A stretch of 64,000 bases of DNA from the NCBI GenBank assembly GCA_017614155.1, contig JAGACK010000036.1, positions 1 to 64,000 of the forward strand. Reading direction: 5' to 3'. The notes under the pieces were generated by a model. That model did no database searches. It saw only the letters and a list, made by a program, of their open reading frames with translations, and was not told where the DNA came from. Made by a program: the position numbers and the translations under genes. Positions 17,802 through 26,292 of the stretch are shown in pieces. Numbering within the stretch: position 1 is the first letter of the stretch; each line of letters opens with the position of its first letter. Source of the DNA: Lachnospiraceae bacterium. GTDB lineage: Bacteria; Bacillota; Clostridia; Lachnospirales; Lachnospiraceae.

Positions 17802-18929
17802 ATGAACAAATTAAAACTGATGACGATTCTCGGCACACGCCCCGAGATCATCCGCCTCAGCGAGGTCATTAAATGCGCCGACAGATACTTTGATCACACG
17901 CTGGTACACACCGGACAGAACTATGACAGGACATTGAACCAGGTCTTCTTTGAAGATCTGAAGCTTCGAGAGCCCGACATGTACCTTGACTGCGTCGGAG
18001 AAAACCTCGGACAAACCATGGGCAATATCATAGCAAGATCCTACGAACTCCTTGCAAAAGAAAAACCCGACGCCCTTCTGATCCTGGGAGATACAAACTC
18101 GGCGCTCTGCGCCATATCCGCAAAAAGGCTCAAGATACCGATCTTTCATATGGAAGCAGGAAACAGATGCTGGGACTGGAATGTATCCGAGATGATAAAC
18201 AGAAAGATCGTCGATCATATCAGCGATATCAATCTCCCGTATACCGAGCATTCCAGGAGATACCTGCTTTCGGAAGGTATAGACGGCAAGACGATATTTG
18301 TGACCGGTTCGCCCATGAAGGAAGTGATAAAGAAACATATAGATGAGATAGAAGCCTCCGATGTCATGAAAAAACTCGGGCTGGAAAAGAACAGGTATAT
18401 CCTTGTTTCCGCACACAGGGAGGAAAACATCGATATCGAAGAGAACTTCATGGAACTGATGAATTCCATAAACGAGATGGCAAAAACCTATGATGTGCCT
18501 GTTATCTATTCGACTCATCCCAGGACAAAAAAATTCATCGAAAAAAGAAACTTTAAGTTTGATGACAGGGTGAAAAACCTCGAGCCCTTTGGATACTTTG
18601 ATTATAATAAACTCCAGAAGAACGCCTATGTTGTCCTCTCTGATTCGGGAACACTTTCGGAAGAGTCGGCCATGCTCGATTTTCCTGCAGTGCTGATAAG
18701 GACTTCAACCGAACGCCCTGAGGTTCTCGATAAGGGCACGGTAGTGATCGGAGGAATAAAAAGCGAAGATGTTCTCCGTGCGGCGGAGCTTTCAAGAGCC
18801 ATGTATGATAATAAAGAAAAGACGGTGGAAGCAGAAGATTATGCCGATGAAAATGTTTCAGTGAAAGTCGTCAAGCTCATCGAAAGCTATACAAAGATAG
18901 TAAACGAAACGGTGTGGTTAAAGCATTGA
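17802..18929 (+). CDS. capG: UDP-N-acetylglucosamine 2-epimerase family enzyme (CapG/FnlC/WbjD)
   Basis: 375 residues with the non-hydrolysing 2-epimerase signature: GTRPEIIRLSEVI at the N-terminus, HTGQNYD, LILGDTNSAL, HMEAGNRCWD and DSGTLSEESAMLDFPAVLIR. Directly after CapE and CapF it is expected to make UDP-N-acetyl-L-fucosamine from the talosamine-configured intermediate. GAGG at 17791-17794 precedes ATG 17802. The 2-base gap to capF and TTGA overlap with the next gene place it firmly in the operon. Confidence 0.93.
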   Translation: MNKLKLMTILGTRPEIIRLSEVIKCADRYFDHTLVHTGQNYDRTLNQVFFEDLKLREPDMYLDCVGENLGQTMGNIIARSYELLAKEKPDALLILGDTNSALCAISAKRLKIPIFHMEAGNRCWDWNVSEMINRKIVDHISDINLPYTEHSRRYLLSEGIDGKTIFVTGSPMKEVIKKHIDEIEASDVMKKLGLEKNRYILVSAHREENIDIEENFMELMNSINEMAKTYDVPVIYSTHPRTKKFIEKRNFKFDDRVKNLEPFGYFDYNKLQKNAYVVLSDSGTLSEESAMLDFPAVLIRTSTERPEVLDKGTVVIGGIKSEDVLRAAELSRAMYDNKEKTVEAEDYADENVSVKVVKLIESYTKIVNETVWLKH

Positions 18930-19948
18930 AGATAGCAGTCCTTGACATAGCAGCAAGCAAGACCGGCGCGCTGTCCATACTGCGGGATTTCTACGGATAT
19001 GTAAAGGATCACAAAAACCCGGAAAATGAGTGGGTGTTCATAACCGGAGTCAGAGATATCCTCGAAGCTGTTCCGGAAAAAAAGATCAGCGTGATCTGTC
19101 GCGAGGATGTAAAGGCATCATCAAAAAACAGGCTGATGTTTGATCTGTTTTCGGGAAAAAAATTCCTGGAAAGCCTTTCGCCGGATGTGGTCTTTTCATT
19201 GCAGAACACTCTTCCCAAAGGCATTGAATGCAGAAAAAAGATCCTTTATGTCCATCAGCCTCTGGGATATCAGACAGCAAAAAAATTCTCCTTCCTGAAA
19301 AAGGAGGAACGACATCTGGCCATGTATCAGTATATGTATGCGCCTTTGGTAAATGCTTCGGTGAAGGCGGCAGATGTCACGGTAGTCCAGACAGAATGGA
19401 TGAAGGATGCCGTAAGAAAAAAGACAGGCATAAGCAAAGAAAGGATACGGGAGATCGCGCCGGACATACCGGATATCTCAGAATATGCGAAGGATGCCTG
19501 CTTTGACAGAAAGAGTTTTTTTTACCCGGCAGGAGACATCCTGTACAAGAATCATTCCCTTATAAATGCGGCAGTCAGACAGTTAAAGGACGAAGGGATA
19601 GACGACCTGAAGATCACTTTTACAAAGGACAAGCCGCTTGGCCGCAGCGAGGTATGCAGGAAATATTTTGAGAGCACGCTGCTTTTTCCTTCTTATATAG
19701 AGACCTACGGACTTCCGCTTGCAGAAGGGATGCAGACGGGAAATCCCATACTGGCGGCGGACACTCCGTTTGCAAGACAGATCCTTGAAGGGTATGAGAA
19801 AGCATATTTTTATGATCCGTTTGATCCTGTCAGACTCAAAAGTCTGATGAAGGAAGTATATGAAGAAAAGATAACTCCCGGAAGCAGGAAAACAAAGAGC
19901 GGGAGTTCGAATTCATACGCAGAGATAGTAAAGCTCATAGAAGAATGA
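18926..19948 (+). CDS. GT4-family glycosyltransferase
   Basis: 340 residues from TTG 18926, which overlaps the capG stop as TTGA and gives MKIAVLDIAASKTGALSIL; a GTG at 18914 is an alternative. The C-terminal GT-B domain shows YPAGDILYKNHSLI and FPSYIETYGLPLAEGMQTGNPILAAD, where the Glu of the E-x7-E-type motif of retaining GT4 enzymes is visible. The N-terminal domain is more divergent. It is predicted to be a cytosolic or membrane-peripheral enzyme adding one sugar of the repeat unit. Donor and linkage are unknown. The ribosome site is weak, so translation probably depends on coupling to capG. Confidence 0.8.
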   Translation: MKIAVLDIAASKTGALSILRDFYGYVKDHKNPENEWVFITGVRDILEAVPEKKISVICREDVKASSKNRLMFDLFSGKKFLESLSPDVVFSLQNTLPKGIECRKKILYVHQPLGYQTAKKFSFLKKEERHLAMYQYMYAPLVNASVKAADVTVVQTEWMKDAVRKKTGISKERIREIAPDIPDISEYAKDACFDRKSFFYPAGDILYKNHSLINAAVRQLKDEGIDDLKITFTKDKPLGRSEVCRKYFESTLLFPSYIETYGLPLAEGMQTGNPILAADTPFARQILEGYEKAYFYDPFDPVRLKSLMKEVYEEKITPGSRKTKSGSSNSYAEIVKLIEE

Positions 19949-21030
19949 AACCGTTAGCATTGTATCTTCCCCAATTTCATAGATTCCCCGAAAATGATGA
20001 GTGGTGGGGAGAAGGCTATACCGAATGGACAGCCGTGAGGAGAGCAAAGCCGCTCATGAAAGGCCACATTCAGCCGCGCGTTCCGCTGGGTCTTGATTAT
20101 TATGATCTTTCGGATGAGGGAGCGACTGCCCTTAAAAGACAGGCAAAGCACGCAAAGGAATTCGGGATATACGGCTTCTGTTTTTATCATTATTATTTCA
20201 CGGGCACCATCCTGATGAAGCGACCGATGGAGATCTTTCTGCAGCATCCCGAGATAGATATGAAATATTGCATCTGCTGGGCAAACGAAAGCTGGACCAG
20301 GACCTGGTACGGGCTGGATGAGGAAGTGCTCATGCAGCAGCGGTACGGACATGACAGGGAGTGGAGCAGGCATTTCAATTATCTGCTGCATTTTTTCAAA
20401 GATGACAGATATATCAAGATAGATAATAAACCCGTCCTCAATATCTACAGGGCGCAGGACATCAAAAGACTTGCGGACATGCTTGAGCTTTTCAATAATA
20501 AAGCCAGAAAAGAGGGCTTTGACGGCATCTATACCATATGCGCAAAGACTGCCGCAGGCATGGAAGACAGGGGAGATATCATAAACGGTCATTATTATTT
20601 TGAACCCGGTTATACTTTGAAACAGGATATGGGCTTTATCAATTCGACTCTGTACAAAGCGGGGACCGGCATGAGATATCTTGCAAACAGGACATTCAAA
20701 AAAAAGATCCTTGAAAGACGGATACCCATAGAGCTTATCTATGACAGGATAGCAAAGAGGGAATATGCCGAAAACGAATATCCGGGTATCTTTGCCAGAT
20801 GGGACAATACTCCGAGACGGGATTACAAAGGCCTGGTATATACCGGCGCAACGCCCGGATCCTTTGAGGAGATACTTGGAGTGCTGAACGAAAAACTGCA
20901 GGGCAGGGAAAATGATTTCGTCTATATCAACTCCTGGAATGAATGGGGAGAAGGCGCGATGCTCGAGCCTGATGAGAAAGAAAAGTTTGAATATCTTGAG
21001 GCCGTAAAAAGGGTGGTAAAGAGTGAGTAA
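19945..21030 (+). CDS. WbsX-like protein (glycoside hydrolase family 99-like domain)
   Basis: 361 residues opening MKPLALYLPQFHRFPENDEWWGEGYTEW and containing FGIYGFCFYHYYF, CICWANESWTRTW and the C-terminal FVYINSWNEWGEGAMLEPD (quoted in parts; the last two are signature motifs). These identify the WbsX family, which carries a GH99-like TIM-barrel and is found almost only in polysaccharide clusters. The carboxylates in WGEG and NEWGEG are the conserved candidates for catalysis. No signal peptide is seen, so it acts in the cytoplasm, which is odd for a hydrolase; transfer or editing on lipid-linked sugar is possible. It overlaps the previous gene by ATGA. Confidence 0.85.
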   Translation: MKPLALYLPQFHRFPENDEWWGEGYTEWTAVRRAKPLMKGHIQPRVPLGLDYYDLSDEGATALKRQAKHAKEFGIYGFCFYHYYFTGTILMKRPMEIFLQHPEIDMKYCICWANESWTRTWYGLDEEVLMQQRYGHDREWSRHFNYLLHFFKDDRYIKIDNKPVLNIYRAQDIKRLADMLELFNNKARKEGFDGIYTICAKTAAGMEDRGDIINGHYYFEPGYTLKQDMGFINSTLYKAGTGMRYLANRTFKKKILERRIPIELIYDRIAKREYAENEYPGIFARWDNTPRRDYKGLVYTGATPGSFEEILGVLNEKLQGRENDFVYINSWNEWGEGAMLEPDEKEKFEYLEAVKRVVKSE

Positions 21031-22039
21031 AGGAAAGATCAGCATCATATCCATAATCTACCGCGTTGAGGATTTCCTTCCTCAGGCGATAGAGAGCATG
21101 CTGCGTCAGACCTACAGTGATCTGGAGATCATCCTCTGTGTCGGAGTCGGAGGGGATGAGGATGCAAGCCTTTCGATCTGCGAGGATTTTGCGGCAAGGG
21201 ACAGCAGGATAAAGATCATCAAAAGAGATGCTGACAAAGGTCAGGGCTATGCGAGAAATCTGGGGCTTGAAGCAGCCACAGGCAGGTACATAGGCTTCGT
21301 GGACGGGGACGATTTCATCGAAGAGGACATGTATGAAAGACTCCTGGATAACCTGATAAAATACGACGCGGACATATCGGTCTGCGGAAAATACAGCGAC
21401 TATGAGGACGCAAGCATTCCTGACAGACAGGCGCCGGTCCGGGTCATGACAAACAGGGATTCCTATGAGATGCTTCTTCGGGGCAATGGTTTTTTCTTTC
21501 ACTGCTGGGACAAGCTGTATAAAAAGGAGATATTTGACGGTCTCACCTTTCCCGGAGGATATCTTGAAGACAGGTATGTCATAGGCACAGCTCTATACCG
21601 TTCAAAGAGGACAGTTTATGATACGACGCCGCTCTATCACTATCGGATCAGAAGCGACAGCGGATCAAGGATAATAAAGATGTCCGAATACAATACCGAT
21701 GCGAACACTGTTTTCTGTGCGCAGGCAAAGGAGCAGTTTCCCGAGCTTTCCGAACTGGCTGATGCCACGCTGCTGTATGACCATATCACGAACATCCAGA
21801 ATTATCTCATCTACTTCAAAGGAACGGATGAAGATAATGATGAGATGAGGGAAAGGTACAGATCGCATCTTCAGTATGTGCGGGATAATAAAAACAAAAA
21901 GAATCCCGAGGTCTCAAAAAAGCTGAAGCTGAAGGTATTCATGACACTGTATATGAAGCCTCTTTTGAGACTGGTAACAAAGAAAAGAGTGGAGAAGCAG
22001 AAAAGCAGAAATGAAGTATTCAAAAGAAAGATATCCTGA
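21023..22039 (+). CDS. GT2-family glycosyltransferase
   Basis: 338 residues. A GT-A fold opens ISIISIIYRVEDFLPQAIES, with GYARNLGLEAATGRYIGFVDGDDF, where the DGDD is the metal-binding DxD. The acceptor-side stretch CWDKLYKKEIFDGL follows. The start is GTG 21023, overlapping the WbsX gene by 8 bases, with only a weak purine-rich site upstream. The C-terminus is basic and amphipathic, suggesting peripheral membrane binding. Donor and acceptor are not recognisable from sequence. Confidence 0.85.
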   Translation: MSKGKISIISIIYRVEDFLPQAIESMLRQTYSDLEIILCVGVGGDEDASLSICEDFAARDSRIKIIKRDADKGQGYARNLGLEAATGRYIGFVDGDDFIEEDMYERLLDNLIKYDADISVCGKYSDYEDASIPDRQAPVRVMTNRDSYEMLLRGNGFFFHCWDKLYKKEIFDGLTFPGGYLEDRYVIGTALYRSKRTVYDTTPLYHYRIRSDSGSRIIKMSEYNTDANTVFCAQAKEQFPELSELADATLLYDHITNIQNYLIYFKGTDEDNDEMRERYRSHLQYVRDNKNKKNPEVSKKLKLKVFMTLYMKPLLRLVTKKRVEKQKSRNEVFKRKIS

Positions 22040-23633
22040 TTTTCATGGAAAAAGGATCCTGTTTGTATGCAGGGAGACTTATTCAAAGCCGCTTTGGTTC
22101 CTCGCAAGAGATCTCTGCGAGGACAATACAGTGGCAGCTTTTTATATCATGTCCACAGAGAGCACTTTTAACAAGTGCTATTATAACGAGCATACCATTT
22201 TTGAATTCCGCGAGAACCTGCCGCAGGTAAAGCTTTATGATGTTTCGGACATCTGCGACGAATTTGTGGAGGGCTTTAAAAGATCAAAGACTCCTTCGGA
22301 TTCCGAATATCTGAAGATGATAGAAAAGGATTATTCCCACTTCAAGACACCGCAGCTGCAGCTCATGTCTTCACAGGAAAATACAAGGCATTATCATTTC
22401 AGAAAATACTGGCCTATTACATCTGACGAAGAGAATAAATACTGGCTGGAGCTTAATTACAAAAAGATCATTTCCCTTCTCTCGGAGTTTAAGCCAGACA
22501 TCATCCTTGATCTTGACAATGCCGAGCTTCAAAGAACCATACTTTCCGAAGTCGCATACAAAATGGACATCCCTTACGAGACCATAGAGTACAGCAAGTT
22601 CGGATATTACAAATATCCCAGTTTCCAGAATGCTTTCGGAATAGATCCGTATTTTAAGGATCTGTATGAAAAGTCTCTCCTGCTCGCGCCGGAGGAGATG
22701 AGGGAAGAGTACGACTATATAAATGATTTCAGGAAGAAGAATTCCATCATGAACAGTGAGTTTGCGGGCACTGTCACGTCCCAGTATGAAAGGGATTCCA
22801 TCAGGAAGTCTCTGGGGATAATGCTCGGAAAATGGAATTATTTCTGGGATCAGGATATCACGGCAAAAAACGCAAAAAGAAAAAAACAGTCAGGCATGCT
22901 CTATGCTTCCACGAAGCCATATCTGAAGTATTATCTTGATGTTGAGAGGATCAAGCGAAAGCTGCTTGTGAAAAATGATATCTTTGAAGAACCTGTCGAG
23001 GGAGAGGACTATGTGTATATGCCTTTGCATCTGATACCGGAGTCCTCTGTTTTTGTAAAGGCATCCTTTTATGTTGATGAACTGAACCTGATAGAGCAGG
23101 TGTCAAAATCGCTGCCTCTGGGCTGGAAGCTCTATGTCAAGGAGCATCAGGCTATGCTCGGGGAAAGGGATCTTGATTTTTACAGAAAGGCATCCGAGAT
23201 AGCAAATGTCAGAGTGGTCCAGATAAATCATTACAAAGATCCGAAGCCGTGGCTGCTCAAATGCAAAGGGGTTGTCACCATAACGGGAACTGCCGCGTAT
23301 GAGGCTGCTCTTCTTGGAAAAAAGGCCATAGTTTTCGGCGATGTGCCTTTTTCGCTGATAGAGGGTATAATAAGGATCAGATCGTTTGAGGATCTTCCGG
23401 ATGCGATCAGATCATTTGGAAGCGTCGACAATATCCACTCGGCTGCAGCCTACCTTCATGCAGTGAAGGAAGCCGGTGAAGAGGTAAAGATCTTTTATCT
23501 CATGGATGAGGCCGAGGAGATATTTGCAAAAAGACATACGGAATCCGAAAGATTTGAAAAGGAACTGGGAGTATTGATGGATTTTTATCAGAAAGGATTG
23601 GATAATCTAAGAAAATGGAAAGCGACATTATAA
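22011..23633 (+). CDS. Capsule-synthesis-type protein (KpsC/Capsule_synth-like GT-B), possible glycosyltransferase
   Basis: 540 residues, no signal peptide or membrane helix. The C-terminal region has the pattern WKLYVKEHQAMLGERDLDFYRKA, then NVRVVQINHYKDPKPWLLKCKGVVTITGTAAYEAALLGKKAIVFGD (described in parts). It resembles the capsule synthesis/export family that includes Kdo-transferase-like GT-B enzymes. It overlaps the previous gene by 29 bases and NeuB by 19. Its place next to the nonulosonic-acid genes makes transfer of a CMP-activated acid sugar a reasonable guess (inference). The N-terminal half is not recognised. Confidence 0.6.
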   Translation: MKYSKERYPDFHGKRILFVCRETYSKPLWFLARDLCEDNTVAAFYIMSTESTFNKCYYNEHTIFEFRENLPQVKLYDVSDICDEFVEGFKRSKTPSDSEYLKMIEKDYSHFKTPQLQLMSSQENTRHYHFRKYWPITSDEENKYWLELNYKKIISLLSEFKPDIILDLDNAELQRTILSEVAYKMDIPYETIEYSKFGYYKYPSFQNAFGIDPYFKDLYEKSLLLAPEEMREEYDYINDFRKKNSIMNSEFAGTVTSQYERDSIRKSLGIMLGKWNYFWDQDITAKNAKRKKQSGMLYASTKPYLKYYLDVERIKRKLLVKNDIFEEPVEGEDYVYMPLHLIPESSVFVKASFYVDELNLIEQVSKSLPLGWKLYVKEHQAMLGERDLDFYRKASEIANVRVVQINHYKDPKPWLLKCKGVVTITGTAAYEAALLGKKAIVFGDVPFSLIEGIIRIRSFEDLPDAIRSFGSVDNIHSAAAYLHAVKEAGEEVKIFYLMDEAEEIFAKRHTESERFEKELGVLMDFYQKGLDNLRKWKATL

Positions 23634-24727
23634 AACGGCTGCATGAAGGAAAGTTTGTTCTCATAGCCGAGATAGGTGTAAACTACTACGACATCGCAAA
23701 AAAGATGGGCATATCGGACATGGAAGCCGCAAAGCTCATGGTCAGTAAGGCGAAGGATGCCGGCATCACGGCCGTCAAGTTTCAGACCTACAAAGCTGAA
23801 ACCCTTGCCGCAAAAGAATCCCCGTCCTATTGGGACCTTTCGGAAGAGCCTACGACATCGCAGTATGAGCTTTTCAAAAAATTCGATTCTTTCGGAGAAA
23901 AAGAATACAGGGAGCTAAAAGATTACTGCGATGAGATCGGGATAGAGTTCCTTTCAACAGCCTTTGATACGCAGAGCGCTGATTATCTTGATGATCTCAT
24001 GAATGTATACAAGATCTCATCATCGGATCTTTCAAATATACCCTTCATAGAATATCAGGCAAAAAAAGACAAGCCCATTCTTCTCTCCGTCGGGGCATCA
24101 AACCTTGATGAGATAGAAAGGGCAGTGGATACGATCAGAAGCGTAAATGAAAAAGAACTGGTTCTGCTTCATTGCGTCCTTGAATATCCGACGCCGCCAG
24201 AGCATGCAAACCTGCTGAAGATCAGAACACTGTGCGAACAGTTCCCTGACTGCTTCATAGGATACTCCGATCACACAAAGCCCACTGAGGATGCTGATAT
24301 AATAAAAACAGCCTACAATCTGGGAGCAGTGATCGTTGAAAAACATTTTACGCTGGACAAGACCCTGACCGGAAATGATCATTATCATGCCATGGATCCC
24401 GATGATGCAAAGGCGATCATAAGCGCGATCGAAAGGATGGACATGATCAGGGGAAAGGCTGACCTGGTAGCTCTTGAAACAGAGGATGCAGCCAGAAGCA
24501 ATGCCAGGAGATCTCTCGTCAGTGCCGCTGATATAAAAAAAGGCGATCTGATCACGGCAGAAATGCTGACTTTCAAAAGGCCTGCATCGGGAATATCTCC
24601 GGCAGATATAGAGACGGTCATAGGTCATGAGGCAGCGTGCGATATCCCGGAGGATACCGTGCTGCAGCCGGAAATGATAGAAGCGATCGAACTTCCCGGG
24701 TCTGATGAGGAAGAAAATGCAGAATAA
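23615..24727 (+). CDS. neuB: Nonulosonic (sialic-type) acid synthase, NeuB family
   Basis: 370 residues. The N-terminal TIM-barrel has LIAEIGVNYYD, AVKFQTYKAE, YKISSSDLSN and GYSDHTKPTEDA; VEKHFTLDKTLTGNDH completes the NeuB core. The C-terminal ~70 residues form the SAF antifreeze-like domain (RRSLVSAADIKKGDLIT). The enzyme condenses a 6-deoxy or N-acetyl hexosamine with phosphoenolpyruvate to make a nine-carbon keto acid. The SPSYWDLS...TSQYELFKKFDSF region is closer in feel to the Leg/Pse synthases than to NeuB proper, so the product may be a legionaminic- or pseudaminic-type acid. It is followed by a flippase and then the CMP-activating gene. Confidence 0.88.
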   Translation: MESDIIKRLHEGKFVLIAEIGVNYYDIAKKMGISDMEAAKLMVSKAKDAGITAVKFQTYKAETLAAKESPSYWDLSEEPTTSQYELFKKFDSFGEKEYRELKDYCDEIGIEFLSTAFDTQSADYLDDLMNVYKISSSDLSNIPFIEYQAKKDKPILLSVGASNLDEIERAVDTIRSVNEKELVLLHCVLEYPTPPEHANLLKIRTLCEQFPDCFIGYSDHTKPTEDADIIKTAYNLGAVIVEKHFTLDKTLTGNDHYHAMDPDDAKAIISAIERMDMIRGKADLVALETEDAARSNARRSLVSAADIKKGDLITAEMLTFKRPASGISPADIETVIGHEAACDIPEDTVLQPEMIEAIELPGSDEEENAE

Positions 24728-26153
24728 TTCCGACAAGGCTGTAAGATCCGGTCTCTGGTATGTTGTCTCAAATGTGATGATCCGTGCAGTGGGGATCATC
24801 ACTGCGCCCATATACACCAGACTTCTTACCACCTCGGAATCCGGCTTTGCTAATAATTTCAATAATTATGTCTCGCTTTTTACAGTCGTGACCTGTCTTT
24901 GCCTCATCTACAGCGTCGGAAGGGCAAAGATAGATTTCCCTGACGATTTTGACGGTTACATGTCATCCATCCAGGCCCTGTCAAGTATATTCGGCCTGTT
25001 TGTTCTTATTATGGTGATGGTCCTGTCACCGCCATCCGGCCTTCTCGGATATGATAAGCTCATAATCTTTATCATGTTCTTTTATCTGGTCATTTTTCCC
25101 TCGATAGATTACAGACAGTACAAATACAGATTTGAATACAAATATCGCGAGAACATAGCCATCTCTGTCATCATTACCGTCACGACAGTGGCTCTCTCGA
25201 TAGGTCTCATCTATCTGATGCCGTATGATAAAGGCTTTGCGAAGATCCTTGGTACGGTCATACCTTCGGGACTGGTGGCGATCTGGTGCTATGTCAGTCT
25301 GGTTAAAGAGGGAAAGAAGTTCATCAACAGGAAATACTGGGCGTATGCGCTTCGTATCGGTCTGCCGATGATCCCTCACGGTCTGGCGATGATCATGCTT
25401 GCCAGGATCGATACCTCGATGATATCGGCCATGTGCACATATGCCGAGGTGGGTCTTTATACCTGGGGATATACGATAGGGACTCTTTTGATGTTTGTAT
25501 CGAATGCGATCGGGCAGGCATGGCTTCCATGGTTCAATGAAAGGCTTGCGGACGGGGACTATGCTCTCATAAAGGAAAAGAACAGGCTGCTCATGGCAGC
25601 GGGATGTTTTCTCTCGCTCATATTCATAGGCCTTTCCCCCGAAGCGGTAAAGATCCTCATGGCAAAGCCTTATCATGAGTGTATGTGGGTGGTCCCGCCT
25701 GTGGCTCTGGGTACCCTGTGCCAGTATTTCTATACGAACTATGTGAATCAGGAACTCTTTCACAAAAAGACAGTCATGATCGCGGTCAACTCGATCATCG
25801 CAGCCCTGATAAATACAGGCCTGAACTATGTATTCATTCAGCGTTACGGGTACATAGCGGCAGCCTATACAACCCTTGCGGGCTATTTCATCCTCATGGT
25901 CCTTCATTATATATCCACAAGGCTTGTATTGAAGGAGGATCTCTATCACAACGGACAGTATTTCGCGATGCTTATCGTTACCGCATCCTTTGGACTGTCC
26001 ATGATGTATGTTTATGAAAAGCCGGTTTTGCGCTATATCATCGTCGCCGCGCTGACTGCCGTTTTTGCCTTTATATACAGATATGATATAATTAGACTTT
26101 ATAAACAGTTTACAAAAAACAAACGGACCCGTGGCGAGACACGAGGGTCTTGA
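24717..26153 (+). CDS. Wzx-type polysaccharide flippase 1
   Basis: 478 residues from ATG 24717, 6 bases after GAGG (24707-24710) and overlapping neuB by 11 bases; the ATG at 24705 is less well spaced. About 12-14 hydrophobic helices give the MATE/MVF-fold layout of Wzx flippases, which move undecaprenyl-linked repeat units across the membrane. The opening AVRSGLWYVVSNVMIRAVGIITAPIY (given in part) and APIYTRLLTTSE are typical. The last residues (TRGETRGS) and the stop codon are encoded by a foldback repeat that begins at 26125, so the native C-terminus has been replaced or extended. The change affects only the tail after the last helix. Confidence 0.88.
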   Translation: MQNNSDKAVRSGLWYVVSNVMIRAVGIITAPIYTRLLTTSESGFANNFNNYVSLFTVVTCLCLIYSVGRAKIDFPDDFDGYMSSIQALSSIFGLFVLIMVMVLSPPSGLLGYDKLIIFIMFFYLVIFPSIDYRQYKYRFEYKYRENIAISVIITVTTVALSIGLIYLMPYDKGFAKILGTVIPSGLVAIWCYVSLVKEGKKFINRKYWAYALRIGLPMIPHGLAMIMLARIDTSMISAMCTYAEVGLYTWGYTIGTLLMFVSNAIGQAWLPWFNERLADGDYALIKEKNRLLMAAGCFLSLIFIGLSPEAVKILMAKPYHECMWVVPPVALGTLCQYFYTNYVNQELFHKKTVMIAVNSIIAALINTGLNYVFIQRYGYIAAAYTTLAGYFILMVLHYISTRLVLKEDLYHNGQYFAMLIVTASFGLSMMYVYEKPVLRYIIVAALTAVFAFIYRYDIIRLYKQFTKNKRTRGETRGS

Positions 26154-26271
26154 GGGGCGTTCGAAGAGCGCCGGTACTGCCGAGCGTATTGTGCGAGGTT
26201 AGTACCGCTGCGTGATGAGCGAGCGGAAGCGTCCCCGAAAGAACTCGTAGTGCTCGCCAAGGGTCCATACG
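26125..26271 (-). repeat. Foldback repeat, family 2, copy B
   Basis: The ends GGACCC (26125-26130) and GGGTCC (26261-26266) are inverted, continued by GTGGCGAG against CTCGCCAA. Read on the minus strand the outer arms match the element at 14201-14346. The centre is a different stem, GGTACT (26173-26178) with AGTACC (26201-26206). The element overlaps the 3' end of the upstream flippase gene and fills most of the 139-base gap to the next gene. Confidence 0.75.
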
Positions 26272-26292
26272 AGAGAATTTGGAGTAAAATGA

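Noticed and set aside
19954-21054. 366-codon minus-strand open frame
   Set aside because: It lies entirely opposite the well-supported WbsX-like gene and shows no recognisable protein features.
25026-25949. 307-codon minus-strand open frame
   Set aside because: It is antisense to flippase 1, rich in His/Arg/Asp without domain character, and has no ribosome site of note.
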